A stretch of DNA of 34,210 nt from NCBI GenBank assembly GCA_016930235.1, contig JAFGHI010000038.1, forward strand, positions 1 to 34,210, read 5' to 3'. Made by a program: the position numbers and the translations under genes. This DNA comes from Candidatus Omnitrophota bacterium. GTDB taxonomy: Bacteria; Omnitrophota; Omnitrophia; Omnitrophales; Aquincolibacteriaceae. This document shows positions 29,101 through 34,210 of this stretch, one piece after another. The notes under the pieces are model-generated. The model worked only from the letters and a program-made list of their open reading frames with translations, was not told the origin of the DNA and did not search any database. Position 1 is the first letter of the stretch. Each line of letters opens with the position of its first letter.

Positions 29101-32100
29101 AATTGGTCAATAATGCCTATCTCCTCAAAGGGCAGATTCCTGATTCCCCCTAAAACACGTAAGATCTTATCATTATTCAAAACATCTCTAGGAGTTTGAA
29201 AAAAGGAAGCGACCCCCGAAAGCTCTTCCCGCTCCAAGTATTGCCGAATCCTTGCCACATCACGAAAAATTCTTCGCACATCGCGCCGAGACAAATCCCC
29301 TTGCTCTAAGGCTTCCGCGAAACGTCTTTCTAAGGTACTTGAAAATACCGAGGTACTGTCATCCTTAAGCCCTGCGCTTTTCAATTCATAATCCACAAAC
29401 AGTTCTACCGGCATCTGCAATTCTTCCTCATTGAAATCCCACAACCAAACTTGTCGGGCTTCGGGAGTACCCGGCAGAATCTCCTCAAAGAAATCCCTCA
29501 ATAACATTGCTTCAAATTGAAGAACTTCATGAACAATCCCCTGTTCGCGAATTTTCAAGAGCTGTTCGAGCACATCAGACGCGCTGGCCTCTAAACGCAT
29601 TTCGATCTCAAACTCAATTAAGGTCGTCTTGGTATCATTAATAAGGGTATTAATTTCAACATTACGAAGGTATCGCTCGAGAAATTGTTCGGGTCTGACC
29701 TTCGTTTTTTCCTCAGGACTCAGCTTTGCGTACCATTCAGCAGCAATCCGACGAAGATGCTCAGGCACCGATTGAAGACGATCTGCGGCTACGTTTTCAG
29801 CATGATCAAGGACCTTTTGGAACAGTTCCTCCCCAACTTCCCCATAGAAATCGCTTTCACCAAGAAGCCCCCGAAGAAATTCGTCCGACGGCAGATTAAT
29901 GTCGTAATGAAAATCACGTTCGGGAGTCCGCGTCAACATACGATAAACCATATAAAGAGGAAACTGGGGAGTCTTCAACATATCTTCATCATAAGTCAGC
30001 GGAATCTCAAAAGTCGTTTGTCTGAAAGCACTCTTGATCCGAGCACCGTACTCGAACAACTGTTTCAATCGTATGGGATCCTGGAGCTGTTCTCCTTTAC
30101 CGGCCAGATAAGAGAATAAATCTTCTTCCGATCCCGCTTTTTCAGGCATCGGTTCAATAAATCGCGACAACTGCCAAATCCCATCCCACATCAACATCCT
30201 CGCCCTTTCTCCTTCCGGGATTGCCTGCCACCATTGGCTTTCTTTCTCAGGTGAGTCACTCGCGAGCCATTGAGCGAAATCTCTAATCTCCGTATTCGTC
30301 GCTGCCGCATTCAAATAATTGGACAAGGGCTGTTGCGGATGAACCATGATCATCTGGTTGACAAACATCTGCATGGGTATTTCCGGCCTAGTGTGCCGCC
30401 AAAAATTCTCATGCAATTGCCTGAAAAGACGGATATAAGCTTGTAGCTCCCCAAACATAAAAGAGCGGCCAAAAGAAATTGCTCGGACCTGCAAATCATC
30501 AATTGAAGCAATGTCACCTAAAAGACCAAGATCATTCATGAGTGCGCGGATCGAATCGCCATTTTCGACATGCGCCCTTACATGATCCAATGCATCCACA
30601 TTCTTAGGCTCCAAGACAGTTTCAAATTTGGCTCGAACTTGCTGGATCGCAAATAGCTGATCTTGACGTATCTTTTCTGCTTCAACCTTTTGGATGTTTT
30701 CTAAAGCAAGAATATCCTCCGGTTTAAAAATTCCTTTGTTGTCATCAAGAATCTTCTGAATCAACGCAGCATAATCTTCAGCATTCCCTCTTGAGAATAC
30801 CTCGTACAAATTACTTTGCATTACACTCCAATCCTCATAACTGAAACTCGACTGGTACTTATTGATAATTAAAGTTGTCGCATCGTGATCATATCGGTAC
30901 CGCTCGTGGCTTTGGATCATCTTAAGCAGATTAAAACCGGTCATCACTTGGAGCTTCTCGTCCGCTATCAGTTCTCTATACTCCTCAGGAAAACGGTCCG
31001 GTAATCCAAGAGCGAGCGCTTGAACAAGTATTCCCTGTTGAAAGTAGGCTTCAAGTTCATCATCGGGAATGTAATCCTGTTCATCCAGAGGCGCGGCAAT
31101 AGTTTCAATATCCCCCCGAGATAAAACTATTCCCAAAGGTTTCCAGTTTTCCTCATAAAGGTTCCAAATCTTCGCGGTTCTTTCGAGAGCCACTTCAAGA
31201 TCTTTAGGAAACCACTCAAGACGCCGGATAGGAGTTCCTTCTGGCCGTGTCGCGTTATATTGATCCACATCCCGATGAGCTTGGACAGTACGTTCATGCC
31301 AATAACTCGCAATCCCCTGAAGCTTCTCATAAATATAAAAGTTCTTTAATGCCTGCGCTATCTCCGGATCACTCACATCAATATTAGTTGAACGTTTGAC
31401 ATCATTCAGAAAATCGCGATGGTGAATTTCCTGACTAATCTCATACTCTTTTTCAATGGGATACTTAATTTCCGCAAGGTGATCAAAAATCAAAGTTTGG
31501 ACACCTAACCAATGAATAAATGAGGAGTGGTGACTTTGTCGGCCATAAACAAAGTTTAAATGATTCAACGACTTGAGCATATTGACGACTTGCATTTCAG
31601 CAAAGAAACTCTCGAATCGTTTTTCATATATAGCTTCAAGCGATGCCTTCCAAGCTGTTCCGGCCTTACTTCTCATGCGCAATAAATAGTAGGCTTCATG
31701 AAGATCATAGAGGTTATCCACCAGAAACATAGTCTCGCCGTCAATGGTCACCTCGACCGGGGTGAATTTTGCGGTTTGGTACAAGGATTTAAAAATATCT
31801 TGCACGGGTTTATGCAGATAATCCTCCATCTGATGAATCATATCAAGACGCGCTTGTAATTCTTTTTCCAACGACTCCAGCGAATCAAACTCCTGGGCAA
31901 AATATGAGGCCTTCCCATCCCTTTCGCGGAGACGTTCTTCCACAGGGTCTGGCGTCATATCTTGTCGGGTTGGGCTGGATAATCCTGGATTCGCCATCAT
32001 CAAGCCCAAAATCACAGAGGGAATAGCACCTGTCGGTACCAATCCCATATCAGAAACCACTTCCTTTATCTCAACAGGTTGAACCCCCGCAGGTTCTCTG

Positions 32101-34210
32101 GACGAGAACTTCTCGATATACTCCCGAAAAACAGGTGATGTCTGGATCTGCAAAACCTTTTTGGCCTTGTCCTTCCCCTCATGAACAAAAGACGAAAGGC
32201 TTCCCCAAAGTTTCTCCCACTTGGCATGATCATCTTCTTCGGGGCTAAACGCAACCTCCCTCAAGGTTTCAGGGAATGTCTTGCCATCCAAAAGATAATC
32301 TTTTTGCATCATCTCTTCGAGCATCAAGAAATATCGGGTAAAAAGATCCATCATCTCCGGATCTTGTAAGAACCCGATGAGTTCCTCAAAATAAGCTTTG
32401 TTCTCGCGAAGAACGCGGTCAAAAAACTCCGGATCATCATAAGCATGCGAATCCTCTCCAAGTGTCGCATCCTGGAGAGCGTATAAAACCGTCGCCGAGA
32501 GAAAACCGAAAAACTGGTTGTCCGACATGGCAAAGTCAACGCCTTTTGCGCGCAGCATGGCTTCATTTCCTACAAACAGTTCCGATAAGACATTCCGGGC
32601 AGGATCTTCTAAAGCTTCCAGCAATCCAAGAAATACCTCGACACTTTTCTCCGGCAACTGATAATCACCACCTAGTTCAGTCTCCTTATCTTTCCAAAGC
32701 TTGATAACACGTTCTAATTCGGGAAAGGGTTCTATGTCTTCACCCTTGGCAATCAATTCTCTGTTCTTCTCTTTTTTTATTTCCATACCCACCAACGACT
32801 TAAAGACTGCAATTCCTGTCCCCTGGATTCTATTGTTCAATAACTGCTTTTCAAGGTCTCCAATGCGTGCCATGTCCCCTGCGATTGCTTCAGGAACCAA
32901 CGACACACGCGGAATAGACGTTTCACGAGAATCGGCTATCGCCAAAACCTTTTCGCGCGTTGTCCGGTCATGGGTTTGCTTAAACACCTCATAAAGCGAT
33001 GCTTCTTCAGAACTGAGCCTGGAAACACCACCGGCAAGATAAATCCGTAGCGCCATCAATTCCGTTGGAACCTCACCGCCCATACGGTAAAGGGAAGGCC
33101 GAACGACATGCCATAAATCCTCTATTTGCTTCAACTCATCAGCTTCAAGCTTAACGCCAGGTAGATCCTGCTTTCTCAAATAATCCCGCAGCCGTATTTC
33201 TTCCGGCGTTAGTACCATCTGCTTCGCAAATCCTGAAACCTCGGAACCTTCATGAATAAAAAATGTGAGGAACTTGATATGGGTTTCCGTATCGACACCT
33301 TCCTGCTGAATTGCGTGGTACCAGCCTAAAGTCTCCATCCCTGCCGTTTGAGGGTTCTTCGTTATCAGATCGTATTCCAATAGTGCTCCCAGGAGTCTCG
33401 CCAAATCAGTAAGCATGACCTCGGCCCGACTGGGTGCTCCTGGAACTTCAGGTTTTGCTATTTCTTCTAACGCTTGACGGTATTCATCATCAGCTTGATC
33501 CGGATTTTCGTTAAGATATTGCCGCCAACTTGAAAAATCACGATACTGATAGCCTGCGCTAGCTTTTGGTTCGAGGTAATATTTTTCAATGGCGGCATCA
33601 CGCCACATCGATTCATAGCGGGCTGGCGTAATACCTTGATTGGCTAAAGCCGACGATCCCGTGTCCGCCATCATCAAACCCAAAATGACAGAGGGAATAG
33701 CCCCTGCCGGGACCAATCCCATATCGGAAACCACTTCGCTCCTCAAGCTTGGCCCTTTCAGCGAAGCATCCGCCAATAAAACTCCTTGTCTTATCGGCTG
33801 TTCCAAATCACTTCGGCTAAACGATTCACCCAACATCCGGCGGATCCTGATAAGGTCGTAGAAATACCGTTCAATCTCTTCTGGATAAGAGAGATCCCAG
33901 TAATGGACCCCTTTGCGTGTCTGAAGAATTTCAGCAGCCTTCCGCAGGAGATGCTCTTTCCAATAAGACGCAACGCCAACTTCTTCCATATTAAAAACTT
34001 TCAGATCGGGATTGATCTCCCTAAGAGCATGCATTTCAAAGAAAACACGACGCAGCAATTCCCGAATCGCTGGGTCATCCGGGTTTTTCCCTAAAATTTC
34101 TCTGGGTGCGCTGATGAGTCTTTCCAACCGTTGATCAATTTGATTAATCTTCTCGAGGTCTTGTTCCGTATCGGGTTTTGCTTGTTCGGTCGCCCGTTCC
34201 GCGACAAGCC
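16401..34210 (-). CDS. Giant modular membrane protein with glycosyltransferase domains, 5' end outside window
   Basis: The frame is open from the right edge to the stop at 16401: 5,935 codons and still without a start. A TTG at 34127 is in frame but has no ribosome binding site, and coding-like sequence continues before it (LVAERATEQ onward), so it is not the start. Layout from the N-terminal side: helical region; hydrophobic repeat; helical region; second copy; long helical region; many membrane segments with a GT84-like glycosyltransferase; soluble helical part; HEAT-like part; Tat-like signal and beta-rich module; GT-A glycosyltransferase; possible GalT/HIT-like module; alpha/beta C-terminal domain. 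RSELR-like peptides mark several joins. It is probably a membrane machine that makes or exports a surface glycan, perhaps processed into pieces. Giant genes of this kind are known from Omnitrophota. The single long frame is directly seen; the role is inferred. Confidence 0.95.
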   Translation of the reverse strand, partial: LVAERATEQAKPDTEQDLEKINQIDQRLERLISAPREILGKNPDDPAIRELLRRVFFEMHALREINPDLKVFNMEEVGVASYWKEHLLRKAAEILQTRKGVHYWDLSYPEEIERYFYDLIRIRRMLGESFSRSDLEQPIRQGVLLADASLKGPSLRSEVVSDMGLVPAGAIPSVILGLMMADTGSSALANQGITPARYESMWRDAAIEKYYLEPKASAGYQYRDFSSWRQYLNENPDQADDEYRQALEEIAKPEVPGAPSRAEVMLTDLARLLGALLEYDLITKNPQTAGMETLGWYHAIQQEGVDTETHIKFLTFFIHEGSEVSGFAKQMVLTPEEIRLRDYLRKQDLPGVKLEADELKQIEDLWHVVRPSLYRMGGEVPTELMALRIYLAGGVSRLSSEEASLYEVFKQTHDRTTREKVLAIADSRETSIPRVSLVPEAIAGDMARIGDLEKQLLNNRIQGTGIAVFKSLVGMEIKKEKNRELIAKGEDIEPFPELERVIKLWKDKETELGGDYQLPEKSVEVFLGLLEALEDPARNVLSELFVGNEAMLRAKGVDFAMSDNQFFGFLSATVLYALQDATLGEDSHAYDDPEFFDRVLRENKAYFEELIGFLQDPEMMDLFTRYFLMLEEMMQKDYLLDGKTFPETLREVAFSPEEDDHAKWEKLWGSLSSFVHEGKDKAKKVLQIQTSPVFREYIEKFSSREPAGVQPVEIKEVVSDMGLVPTGAIPSVILGLMMANPGLSSPTRQDMTPDPVEERLRERDGKASYFAQEFDSLESLEKELQARLDMIHQMEDYLHKPVQDIFKSLYQTAKFTPVEVTIDGETMFLVDNLYDLHEAYYLLRMRSKAGTAWKASLEAIYEKRFESFFAEMQVVNMLKSLNHLNFVYGRQSHHSSFIHWLGVQTLIFDHLAEIKYPIEKEYEISQEIHHRDFLNDVKRSTNIDVSDPEIAQALKNFYIYEKLQGIASYWHERTVQAHRDVDQYNATRPEGTPIRRLEWFPKDLEVALERTAKIWNLYEENWKPLGIVLSRGDIETIAAPLDEQDYIPDDELEAYFQQGILVQALALGLPDRFPEEYRELIADEKLQVMTGFNLLKMIQSHERYRYDHDATTLIINKYQSSFSYEDWSVMQSNLYEVFSRGNAEDYAALIQKILDDNKGIFKPEDILALENIQKVEAEKIRQDQLFAIQQVRAKFETVLEPKNVDALDHVRAHVENGDSIRALMNDLGLLGDIASIDDLQVRAISFGRSFMFGELQAYIRLFRQLHENFWRHTRPEIPMQMFVNQMIMVHPQQPLSNYLNAAATNTEIRDFAQWLASDSPEKESQWWQAIPEGERARMLMWDGIWQLSRFIEPMPEKAGSEEDLFSYLAGKGEQLQDPIRLKQLFEYGARIKSAFRQTTFEIPLTYDEDMLKTPQFPLYMVYRMLTRTPERDFHYDINLPSDEFLRGLLGESDFYGEVGEELFQKVLDHAENVAADRLQSVPEHLRRIAAEWYAKLSPEEKTKVRPEQFLERYLRNVEINTLINDTKTTLIEFEIEMRLEASASDVLEQLLKIREQGIVHEVLQFEAMLLRDFFEEILPGTPEARQVWLWDFNEEELQMPVELFVDYELKSAGLKDDSTSVFSSTLERRFAEALEQGDLSRRDVRRIFRDVARIRQYLEREELSGVASFFQTPRDVLNNDKILRVLGGIRNLPFEEIGIIDQLRAPLLPDNRTEKEYILHKRSRNKAVLMVGQSADLTHDLRAVFEKAYVLEKNERLKGEERLLSSDIEREKGDTKRVAKELKDSVALGLSTAAFLISWLVLLGAVQYRAQRKSLMYGKPRMQEEREKLGWSLKDILKRILRPFLEYRQKMAQKGRYAPPGLTLRGFFILLAHAGFIALFLWRSWRVIDPANTIIAIMVMDLFLLFNMYFTNAHVLTAWLASRIFPRRLPMGEKAANRDAVDRPEADITSVFMPVGESPNERRRTDSDEVQESSEDRSEMRVDQDDDAVEEGQESKFQYRRGELWFPIESEEGRSRWVPLRSREGQEAFAIRGAKVSITYINTDLFRYLKNQRYRNWVLDKFERNWRHDVIESEFQDEFGVAIDSPEADFSDWFFIKNVIDSLAYNLDPYGNVAEVILTEKSSYIKDAKLYERIQRGQISYAEMHRHGIDTAGLEKLRASYETFQFAIKALEYARRQVVEIARNRFDNDFYRGGNNAAQWLRMRREEKDAITEVLGRKLIYWFPIYDLQFEKKQGDVFAFEDYLNGRDGPPAVEPGKPIWMTRYQGRVNGPRGAFIVGLFGFGAFFLSLLVLIPILSSIFTHPILAAILNHPYGLSLLAGYYGLVFGRWFLNLLLVKGWIKWIPIIRQIKPNFKPHRTGDRYFVDDIYDEVNSVFGYDPEHLIRHKRMMGYTVDENGERHEDIANNPDGSTHMFTLDNKNRLGGDPEAESLLGKRIDDKDAFDEVPQERIFPLRKLVELSQSEYSWAGVLVPQTQIVTEKGARTPYTVDNDFLGELGGFFALALPLIRGVGNFTGKGLINLDKHYGHGDARNFPHKWYSVLLLSVSLTIFGTVVGINIGFITLSVADFFLKMAGIHAGSIFVGIWVFGAIGGAFGRVTSKQLSHDYKEGDTAGAAFVATAAITEPSTPNLPAMNERKNIRWMQGDLKRIYDLFQPGVPLGSRWLNFIAVQGYFTPFVFWFWILKRFLVDPLFSGLANFYSAGVPRVTEYNMAKMVFSNPAIFGITVGVLMTFLIIGFIKRPAKTNKMAQEEKNPSITGKVATLILFLPLLGAARPESSLNLLRRLSFQFSMVHPALQIGIFLAAVVVGSLVIAKTLQLLGKAVKISLRGAEKIGLLKLLGIRRASTVENLTNFLRPDYMTGWKFMSLLGTLLLVWGKLWPAYFPGPTVMPFPEVSALFIMTLFIVIVFPIMYGAVTGRNLKEVIGFGLKKLKVLYKTTTIYLMDPPQLMRYMWSNTWKLLMLGYQNYERQWWLSTGAIVGDWLIFLTRIGIFGVPLSIIWFRRIIADWVVAKLLTAHLHFSFLEGIALFVANHPFFLAVILSLVVARMLFKFNRNLYGILRDQQLRWATFASLTGGRVRLMDMYANMFLDVFVLAVLTIFSGVFFHSNLWTFIFGITFLWSWSMGPWHVWFDSHKLPLDHPEKGFHPIRLLKYFWKSFKEDLQRDFKDEKKNKGLWANRFFNVGFYFGVGYMFWKWGQIIAYSIASFSGGAAWFQILSALPVTFIIPGLVGFTFILPFVPAIFFGTFFSDLETFMKEEQKSIGDNLPPSSWVYNIIYYSTSRIADPNLIKNKFFRWPMKNIVGPLLKEWKPIHFKIVGIGTDLKEREIRNLPKSWWDEHVWEKLKEVDIGEILGWIAMGFILRISISHMLAGSLLGIQGLPLFFASFLLPYIVSYLLGVFPAAYHIIKNIVVSIRDPINQVRPKAKKEKEEEGFLKKHFTLSEKSLFEVLTLNEKILKAEPKEVTPPDKLPENLPYNFLIRLYELSQQLAVPERIPNADQRRRLLTEFYVLLTNDSDQGWVKGNFTKEHITTWLQNIGSMEDAVAEDWVSRLRDRRFYRGQIFGIFGDIPGYYDHYFDAGGNEIREPTPESEESIHHAVIDGGVSRILNHMGPDALHILEGLPAAYFREIAVTARQLIEMSEVLRVRKVAQHLREKKKGEELQIEESIEQNQKVIIGKVLGSEETPSIIPNADSPTKERVIRKLYRQHQIWKRLFERGDLTTDGSRAVSEPYRHLADTYAGLFRRLLDLILNVGELIQPEVAGQEGVIEKLLGNSVTQSAPWSEGFVNTFPRPYRDRYETVLRDLETTIPSSQHDLYAELSAHKALLERIALQDRASMLFLEYCERELEQETAQNPPDEDYWRLISTLQDEKMAAIRREIEEVLPVEAELFEYTDQLRSELRDDLGDLPLRVRRILMKDLRESINERKKRLAEIKEIDADNILDPKKRFKHVKEKEKLSVDVPTWVREQIIHIKNFLPYKVEMVRISEWLERAYALTQEGRLPAGVAEEVKYLEAKLKLLNDKAGGMDQDTKAEKYKGAYGKSEAEIAQLMSNINDFVNYRITLTELDDGSDEIRGDLLGAIRNWIAASEKLRMGRKYNAEQRGAIESAQEKARSEIDALRLELPYIIAHRVFLRPDQEERFGQGSDRINEQLAAEERFIKSSRENPMALFEKLYTHLGIHEYGIRAMEVVTRILRLNLIPENLVPEVYKRVIDKFDDDTIPENHSKSFRQRLRELIEMDPWIRENEKNKKGKDLKVMEAAVASEASKADERLIVIQLLGEVRDARHQDLLYDLVNNPYAEDVKWSAILALGRLDYKSEEAKKKAVGTILSILRDRRARLDSRAAAAIAVFHPRYLGGGKGVVSRMSILLRRQAIRVLRLALDLSVHEKPRAKLEIPYYAEETIQHLTARRSKRQQRSELRIDGGPYIRTTSLKEARRMLRQGEAVQIDFQAQPWMQYYQIWSSKPRWSLLWFLFRLSRVVDLNIDLGNGAEESLVKGRATVRRLTRFLRHYERVLKRRLKRNELPDVYNRAKKLQDLIGKFAKAVEVKRSELRVTRRNFMKNVFTQGLALYGFLGAASSLKARQAGEWPLLTEGRWRVLGTRDIGPEPSFMKTWLGEFSEIKILRGDNQIFSLKGNGYLRATPRGMDWGTSFVTPGYWTVDQDGHSQYHHAMRIVEAKFEYTKDKNLKMTGVMEDPSGNIKAEGFTILFDVLEDGTVEMNFSFSLTAAKDFQLDTNRLGKSEGFKIAQFSSMNVPSEGQHDSDAVSYRSESGVEVESALTTPEIFLFNNPKPFGSEGILYLWNRKPVWHRDNPTTYLRLGKDMKAGEFTPQGWVTPSDNYDDDNVGVWIQHDRAKQQYEEGEKIGHYQFTLGATPARSRKDFKAGARSELREASIISDFDRSIGPFLQELRSKVDRTTDVVITIPLYNEIQAIAAKHGKRLEGTHGQTIDVRNLVSVVVDSLEKYLEAKEGQRGLILLVGETNNDMAQEVLRELRSFSRSKSTENVTVAVYGKEAEFAGSVGKKWATRLGMIVAQELNADLVVVDGDMEIDKLWILKMLAPIQSKDASYVSADYLRFYGLDDVALINHFVFPLFSAMYGVSMKMPNAGDFAVSRDLLDSYLQSEDIWTANASFEEFFAAYALGNNQKVQDVWLGDKVHRKSPLEANMDSYINIAVLVMFDQLMRHPEWWRDRVGETGIEGLETYSLPSEVSDHLAKEVVAKGIDRDAWIRAFKESYVSKKPQYEKLFPQLMPIIDRMAGSDLSAFDFSASQWALVVMSFLKVYLDADSEEIRKGLPQLIKPLFMARVASFISEVSEGNFLEVDSSIRSQAKEFAWAKQKIFGRSELRREEPSGPDFFRELVRLWDYAYKRALKDGRTYPVEAIQAKRVGRFWVINNPGKWQWLMRPERPKRNETPVMLFYDQLGNFQHTASSSVYDILIDHHWVRFNLEEAPYQPVHFRIIPDMGEKHSHVLGEYHAWRIFDVLDHLDSDNFLIGFDSLGMWEQHSQFNFHGLMVPHKRYPFEIQTGLEDRQTIAFMNLGIKMDKLLKLGSTARVFEIHDVKEFNYGFQFKSLVWKYLRIVNRHNIPYSAVFRRYHVKRENRDLVRYEVMIFLGSRYESEMGGMDFYKRMGIMPVAPEKYESITEAELLEEYAKASLSEEVAAQLDEEFLQSRHELREIPKARVSEGILDETPDLQPGPSKSELRVAEMTEAAQSVQEMGFERREARQIVPVGKVEVLNETLMTQITAFLDEEMRGRGFFKTDLMDQATLIDSGMMALAIQPDMKLDQVIPFLETLRAQLRPELKVIVAVEAGHSNAQVIASELESRYQDLITSGQMVIWTGVALNVAVEAALRHWDTKAVTAVQVIGAERVLKLGDENAAKRLSAELLSYVPGNVVIVGRVEGLRGVQSVYTVDLGEYISTMLEAYEATATSA
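17175..18179 (-). other. Giant protein: possible GalT/HIT-like nucleotidyltransferase module
   Basis: The module is framed by RSELR (18165-18179) and RHELR (17175-17189). Segments such as NNPGKWQWLMRPERP and GFDSLGMWEQHSQFNFHGL resemble GalT- or VTC2-like phosphorylases, in which an HxHxQ motif carries the nucleotide. Here the motif would be HSQFNFH, which is not canonical, so it may be inactive or a different fold. Confidence 0.4.
18180..19547 (-). other. Giant protein: GT-A fold glycosyltransferase module
   Basis: The module follows RSELR at 19533-19547. It has VVITIPLYNE, typical of the first strand of GT-A enzymes, a metal-binding DGD at 19065-19073 (VVVDGDMEID), NAGDFAVSRDLL and the late LGDKVHRKSP. 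This set recalls glucosyl-phosphoglycerate and mannosylglycerate synthases (GT81/GT78). Unlike the GT84-like core its motifs look intact. The acceptor is unknown. Confidence 0.7.
19548..20561 (-). other. Giant protein: internal Tat-like signal followed by beta-rich module
   Basis: Directly after RSELR comes VTRRNFMKNVF, a twin-arginine motif (T-R-R-N-F-M-K), then a hydrophobic stretch (TQGLALYGFLGAASSL) and KARQAGE, which could hold a cleavage site. The next ~300 residues are beta-rich with many Trp, Asp and Gly (GYWTVDQDGHSQYHHAM; LYLWNRKPVWH), like a carbohydrate-associated beta-sandwich. The enzyme class is not recognised. Confidence 0.65.
20547..20960 (-). other. Giant protein: short basic module between two RSELR peptides
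   Basis: About 130 residues framed by RSELR at 20946-20960 and 20547-20561. It is rich in Arg and Lys, with a Trp-rich hydrophobic part (WSLLWFLFRLS). No family is recognised. Confidence 0.5.
20961..21430 (-). other. Giant protein: HEAT-like repeats
   Basis: Segments such as ERLIVIQLLGEVRDARHQDLL, VKWSAILALGRLDY and DSRAAAAIAVF have the helix-pair pattern of HEAT repeats (a scaffold for protein contacts). The region ends at the RSELR of 20946-20960. Confidence 0.6.
21430..23950 (-). other. Giant protein: soluble helical region after the membrane section
   Basis: About 840 residues, highly charged and helical, with likely coiled-coil parts (for example KKRLAEIKEIDADN and AEEVKYLEAKLKLLNDK). 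No catalytic motif is seen. An RSELR at 22503-22517 lies inside a long helix rather than at a visible domain join. Confidence 0.6.
24000..28860 (-). other. Giant protein: polytopic membrane section
   Basis: Many hydrophobic segments occur here, from SVALGLSTAAFLISWLVLL (near 28820) to PYIVSYLLGVFPAAYHII (near 24020). Soluble loops lie between them, the largest at 27420-28430, which includes RSEMR (28266-28280). The section contains the GT84-like core at 26200-27130. Loops such as KVLYKTTTIYLMDPPQLMRY and YQNYERQWW resemble the membrane part of cyclic glucan synthases. Confidence 0.8.
26200..27130 (-). other. GT84-like glycosyltransferase core, probably degenerate
   Basis: The order of segments follows cyclic beta-1,2-glucan synthases: TLDNKNRLGG where the family has TLDADTRLP, then GVLVPQTQI, GNFTGKGLINLDKHY, LSHDYKEG and finally RKNIRWMQGDL, the counterpart of the family's RHRWxRGDW. 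The second Asp of the DxD motif is replaced (D-N-K at 26952-26960). About 75 residues with membrane segments are inserted between the TGKG and LSHD segments. RWMQGD lies at 26274-26291. Recognition is by eye and rests on four ordered motifs. Confidence 0.65.
28860..31992 (-). other. Giant protein: second helical region
   Basis: About 1,040 residues of charged helical sequence with many Trp/Tyr positions, no membrane segment and no known motif. It ends in a coiled stretch (EKNERLKGEERLL) just before the first membrane segment. The segments IASYWHER (about 31300) and VASFFQTP (about 29200) echo the VASYW segment of the first region, suggesting old internal duplication. Confidence 0.6.
31993..32063 (-). 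repeat. Hydrophobic peptide repeat, copy 2
   Basis: This 71-base unit encodes VSDMGLVPTGAIPSVILGLM and flanking residues and is about 92% identical in DNA to copy 1. Both copies are followed about 10 residues later by (I/M)TP and a helical region. Confidence 0.9.
32064..34210 (-). other. Giant protein: N-terminal helical region (as far as visible)
   Basis: This is a soluble, strongly helical region rich in Glu, Leu and Arg with no catalytic motif I recognise. It contains the first hydrophobic repeat at 33667-33737 and ends at the second. An unusual segment is VASYWKEH (about 33957), which reappears in changed form in the next region. Confidence 0.6.
33667..33737 (-). repeat. Hydrophobic peptide repeat, copy 1
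   Basis: The 71-base unit encodes VSDMGLVPAGAIPSVILGLM and flanking residues. It differs from the copy at 31993-32063 at 6 positions. An RSE tripeptide (33735-33743) precedes it. Confidence 0.9.

Noticed and set aside
16323-33979. Many frames of 60-145 codons on both strands inside the giant gene
   Set aside because: They overlap a continuous coding frame with recognisable domains, lack ribosome binding sites and have no known motifs; they are shadows.
34125-34127. TTG as the start of the giant gene
   Set aside because: The frame is open without a stop for 27 more codons to the window edge, with coding-like composition, and no Shine-Dalgarno precedes the TTG.
16401-34210. Giant frame as an assembly or sequencing artefact
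   Set aside because: Module motifs follow each other in a consistent reading frame with normal coding composition throughout; a chance stop-free run of 17.8 kb is not credible.

Overview
The window looks like a piece of a free-standing bacterial chromosome of moderate GC content, with strong AAGGAGG-type ribosome binding sites and sigma-70-like promoters. The best single clue to its origin is an exceptionally long reading frame on the minus strand. It runs from 16401 to the right edge (34210) without a stop and is therefore at least 5,935 codons long, with its 5' end outside the window. Together with envelope-sugar genes, diguanylate cyclases and a standalone rpoN, this suggests Candidatus Omnitrophota (former OP3), a phylum known for giant genes. 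That assignment is inference from gene content, not from a marker gene.

Layout. (1) 1-4355, minus strand: accD, an orphan MalK/UgpC-type ATPase, and two tandem membrane GAF-GGDEF proteins, read as one operon from a good promoter at 4411-4439. The last gene is cut by the left edge. (2) 4526-5971, plus: rpoN (sigma-54), divergent from accD. (3) 5972-9993, plus: a sugar-nucleotide cassette of a nucleotide-sugar epimerase/dehydratase, a cupin, a short-chain dehydrogenase and a zinc-ribbon C-methyltransferase. The epimerase carries an N-terminal ribbon-helix-helix DNA-binding domain, and three copies of the palindrome GTATATAC lie over and just after the predicted promoter. (4) 10074-10146, minus: tRNA-Thr(CGT). 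(5) 10397-13016, minus: a membrane GGDEF protein, a SAM hydroxide adenosyltransferase and a Nudix hydrolase, tightly overlapping. (6) 13191-13577, plus: a small lipoprotein. (7) 13604-16192, minus: efp, a Lys/Glu-rich small protein and two overlapping exported cysteine-containing proteins that look like diverged paralogues. (8) 16401-34210, minus: the giant gene.

The giant protein reads like a chain of modules. From its N-terminal side it has two large helical regions, each introduced by an almost identical hydrophobic peptide. A long polytopic membrane section follows and carries a glycosyltransferase resembling the GT84 part of cyclic beta-1,2-glucan synthases, with a damaged metal-binding motif. 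Next come a helical and HEAT-like region, a beta-rich module preceded by a Tat-like signal sequence, a GT-A glycosyltransferase with an intact DGD motif, a possible GalT/HIT-like module and an alpha/beta C-terminal domain. Several of these boundaries carry a short peptide close to RSELR. Because a Tat signal should work only at a free N-terminus, the RSELR peptides may be processing sites of a bacterial polyprotein; this is the most interesting hypothesis in the window.

Functionally, the region mixes envelope glycan chemistry (sugar cassette, GT84-like and GT-A modules), c-di-GMP signalling (three GGDEF proteins) and housekeeping genes (accD, efp, rpoN, tRNA-Thr).
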